Source: Chitinophagaceae bacterium (GTDB taxonomy: Bacteria > Bacteroidota > Bacteroidia > Chitinophagales > Chitinophagaceae). From it: DNA of 6,416 bases. Shown in pieces: positions 6,272 through 6,416 of this stretch; position 1 is the first letter of the stretch; each line of letters starts with the position of its first letter. A program made the translations under genes and the position numbers. The stretch is taken from contig JAHEZA010000152.1 of NCBI GenBank assembly GCA_023251335.1, positions 1 to 6,416 of the forward strand, given 5' to 3'. The notes under the pieces were generated by a model, which saw only the letters and a program-made list of their open reading frames with translations, did no database searches and was not told the origin of the DNA.

Positions 6272-6416
6272 ATGCCGAAGTTTATCACAAGAACCATAAC
6301 GAAATTTATTAGAAAACAACAGAACAAATACCCCATTCTGGGAATTACGGGCCCAAGGCAATCCGGGAAGACAACACTCCTGCGGCACATTTTTAAGGAT
6401 TATACTTACGTCTCCT
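6272..6416 (+). CDS. P-loop ATPase, probable AAA_14/DUF4143 family, N-terminal fragment
   Basis: Only the first 48 codons are in the window; the gene runs off the right edge. The start MPKFITRTI is followed by PILGITGPRQSGKTTLLRHI (residues 21-40), whose Walker A P-loop is GPRQSGKT (27-34) with Lys33 and Thr34 for ATP/Mg binding. The next residues, FKDYTYVS, also fit the opening of predicted ATPases that carry an AAA_14 domain and a C-terminal DUF4143 domain, where 'GPRQSGKTTL' is typical. That family is common in multiple copies in Bacteroidota and archaea, and its cellular role is poorly defined. The ATG is the first in frame: a TAA lies at 6257-6259 upstream. There is no Shine-Dalgarno. 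A tandem repeat array lies immediately upstream. P-loop ATPase is near certain; the DUF4143 assignment needs the missing C-terminus. Confidence 0.8.
   Translation, partial: MPKFITRTITKFIRKQQNKYPILGITGPRQSGKTTLLRHIFKDYTYVS

Overview
The window looks like chromosomal DNA from a Bacteroidota bacterium, probably of the Chitinophaga/Sphingobacterium type. Base composition is moderately AT-rich. Leaders are A/T-rich with no clear Shine-Dalgarno. A TAnnTTTG-type -7 box precedes the last gene. A GC-rich 'cccctctcc-aaa-ggagagggg' hairpin sits between two genes; it is a kind of intergenic repeat I associate with this phylum. The taxonomic call is an inference, because no rRNA or other marker gene is present.

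Layout from left to right. (1) Positions 1-718, minus strand: a small-conductance mechanosensitive channel (MscS family) that runs off the left edge and lacks its C-terminus. (2) 719-890: a spacer with two stem-loop candidates. (3) 891-1790, minus: a lipoprotein glycerophosphodiester phosphodiesterase. (4) 1854-3431, minus: FAD-dependent glycerol-3-phosphate dehydrogenase (glpD), 63 bp upstream of the phosphodiesterase gene and probably co-transcribed with it. (5) 3432-3628: a 197-bp divergent control region. (6) 3629-5131, plus: glycerol kinase (glpK). (7) 5132-5254: a spacer carrying the GC hairpin. (8) 5255-5986, plus: glycerol facilitator (glpF). (9) 5987-6271: a spacer dominated by a six-unit tandem array of about 22 bp. 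(10) 6272 to the right edge, plus: the first 48 codons of a P-loop ATPase, probably of the AAA_14/DUF4143 type.

The central genes form a compact glycerol/glycerophosphodiester module. GlpF admits glycerol, GlpK phosphorylates it to sn-glycerol-3-phosphate, and GlpD oxidises that to dihydroxyacetone phosphate while feeding electrons to the quinone pool. The exported phosphodiesterase can release glycerol-3-phosphate from deacylated phospholipids outside the cytoplasm. No glycerol-3-phosphate transporter and no GlpR-like regulator is visible here. The mechanosensitive channel and the P-loop ATPase are neighbours with no clear functional tie to the module.

The least ordinary element is the repeat array at 6114-6244. 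It has alternating A/B units, about two helical turns each, and stops exactly at a -7 box in front of the ATPase gene. It looks like a multi-site operator or activator array, but this cannot be proven from sequence alone. The metabolic genes themselves are conventional family members with intact active sites.
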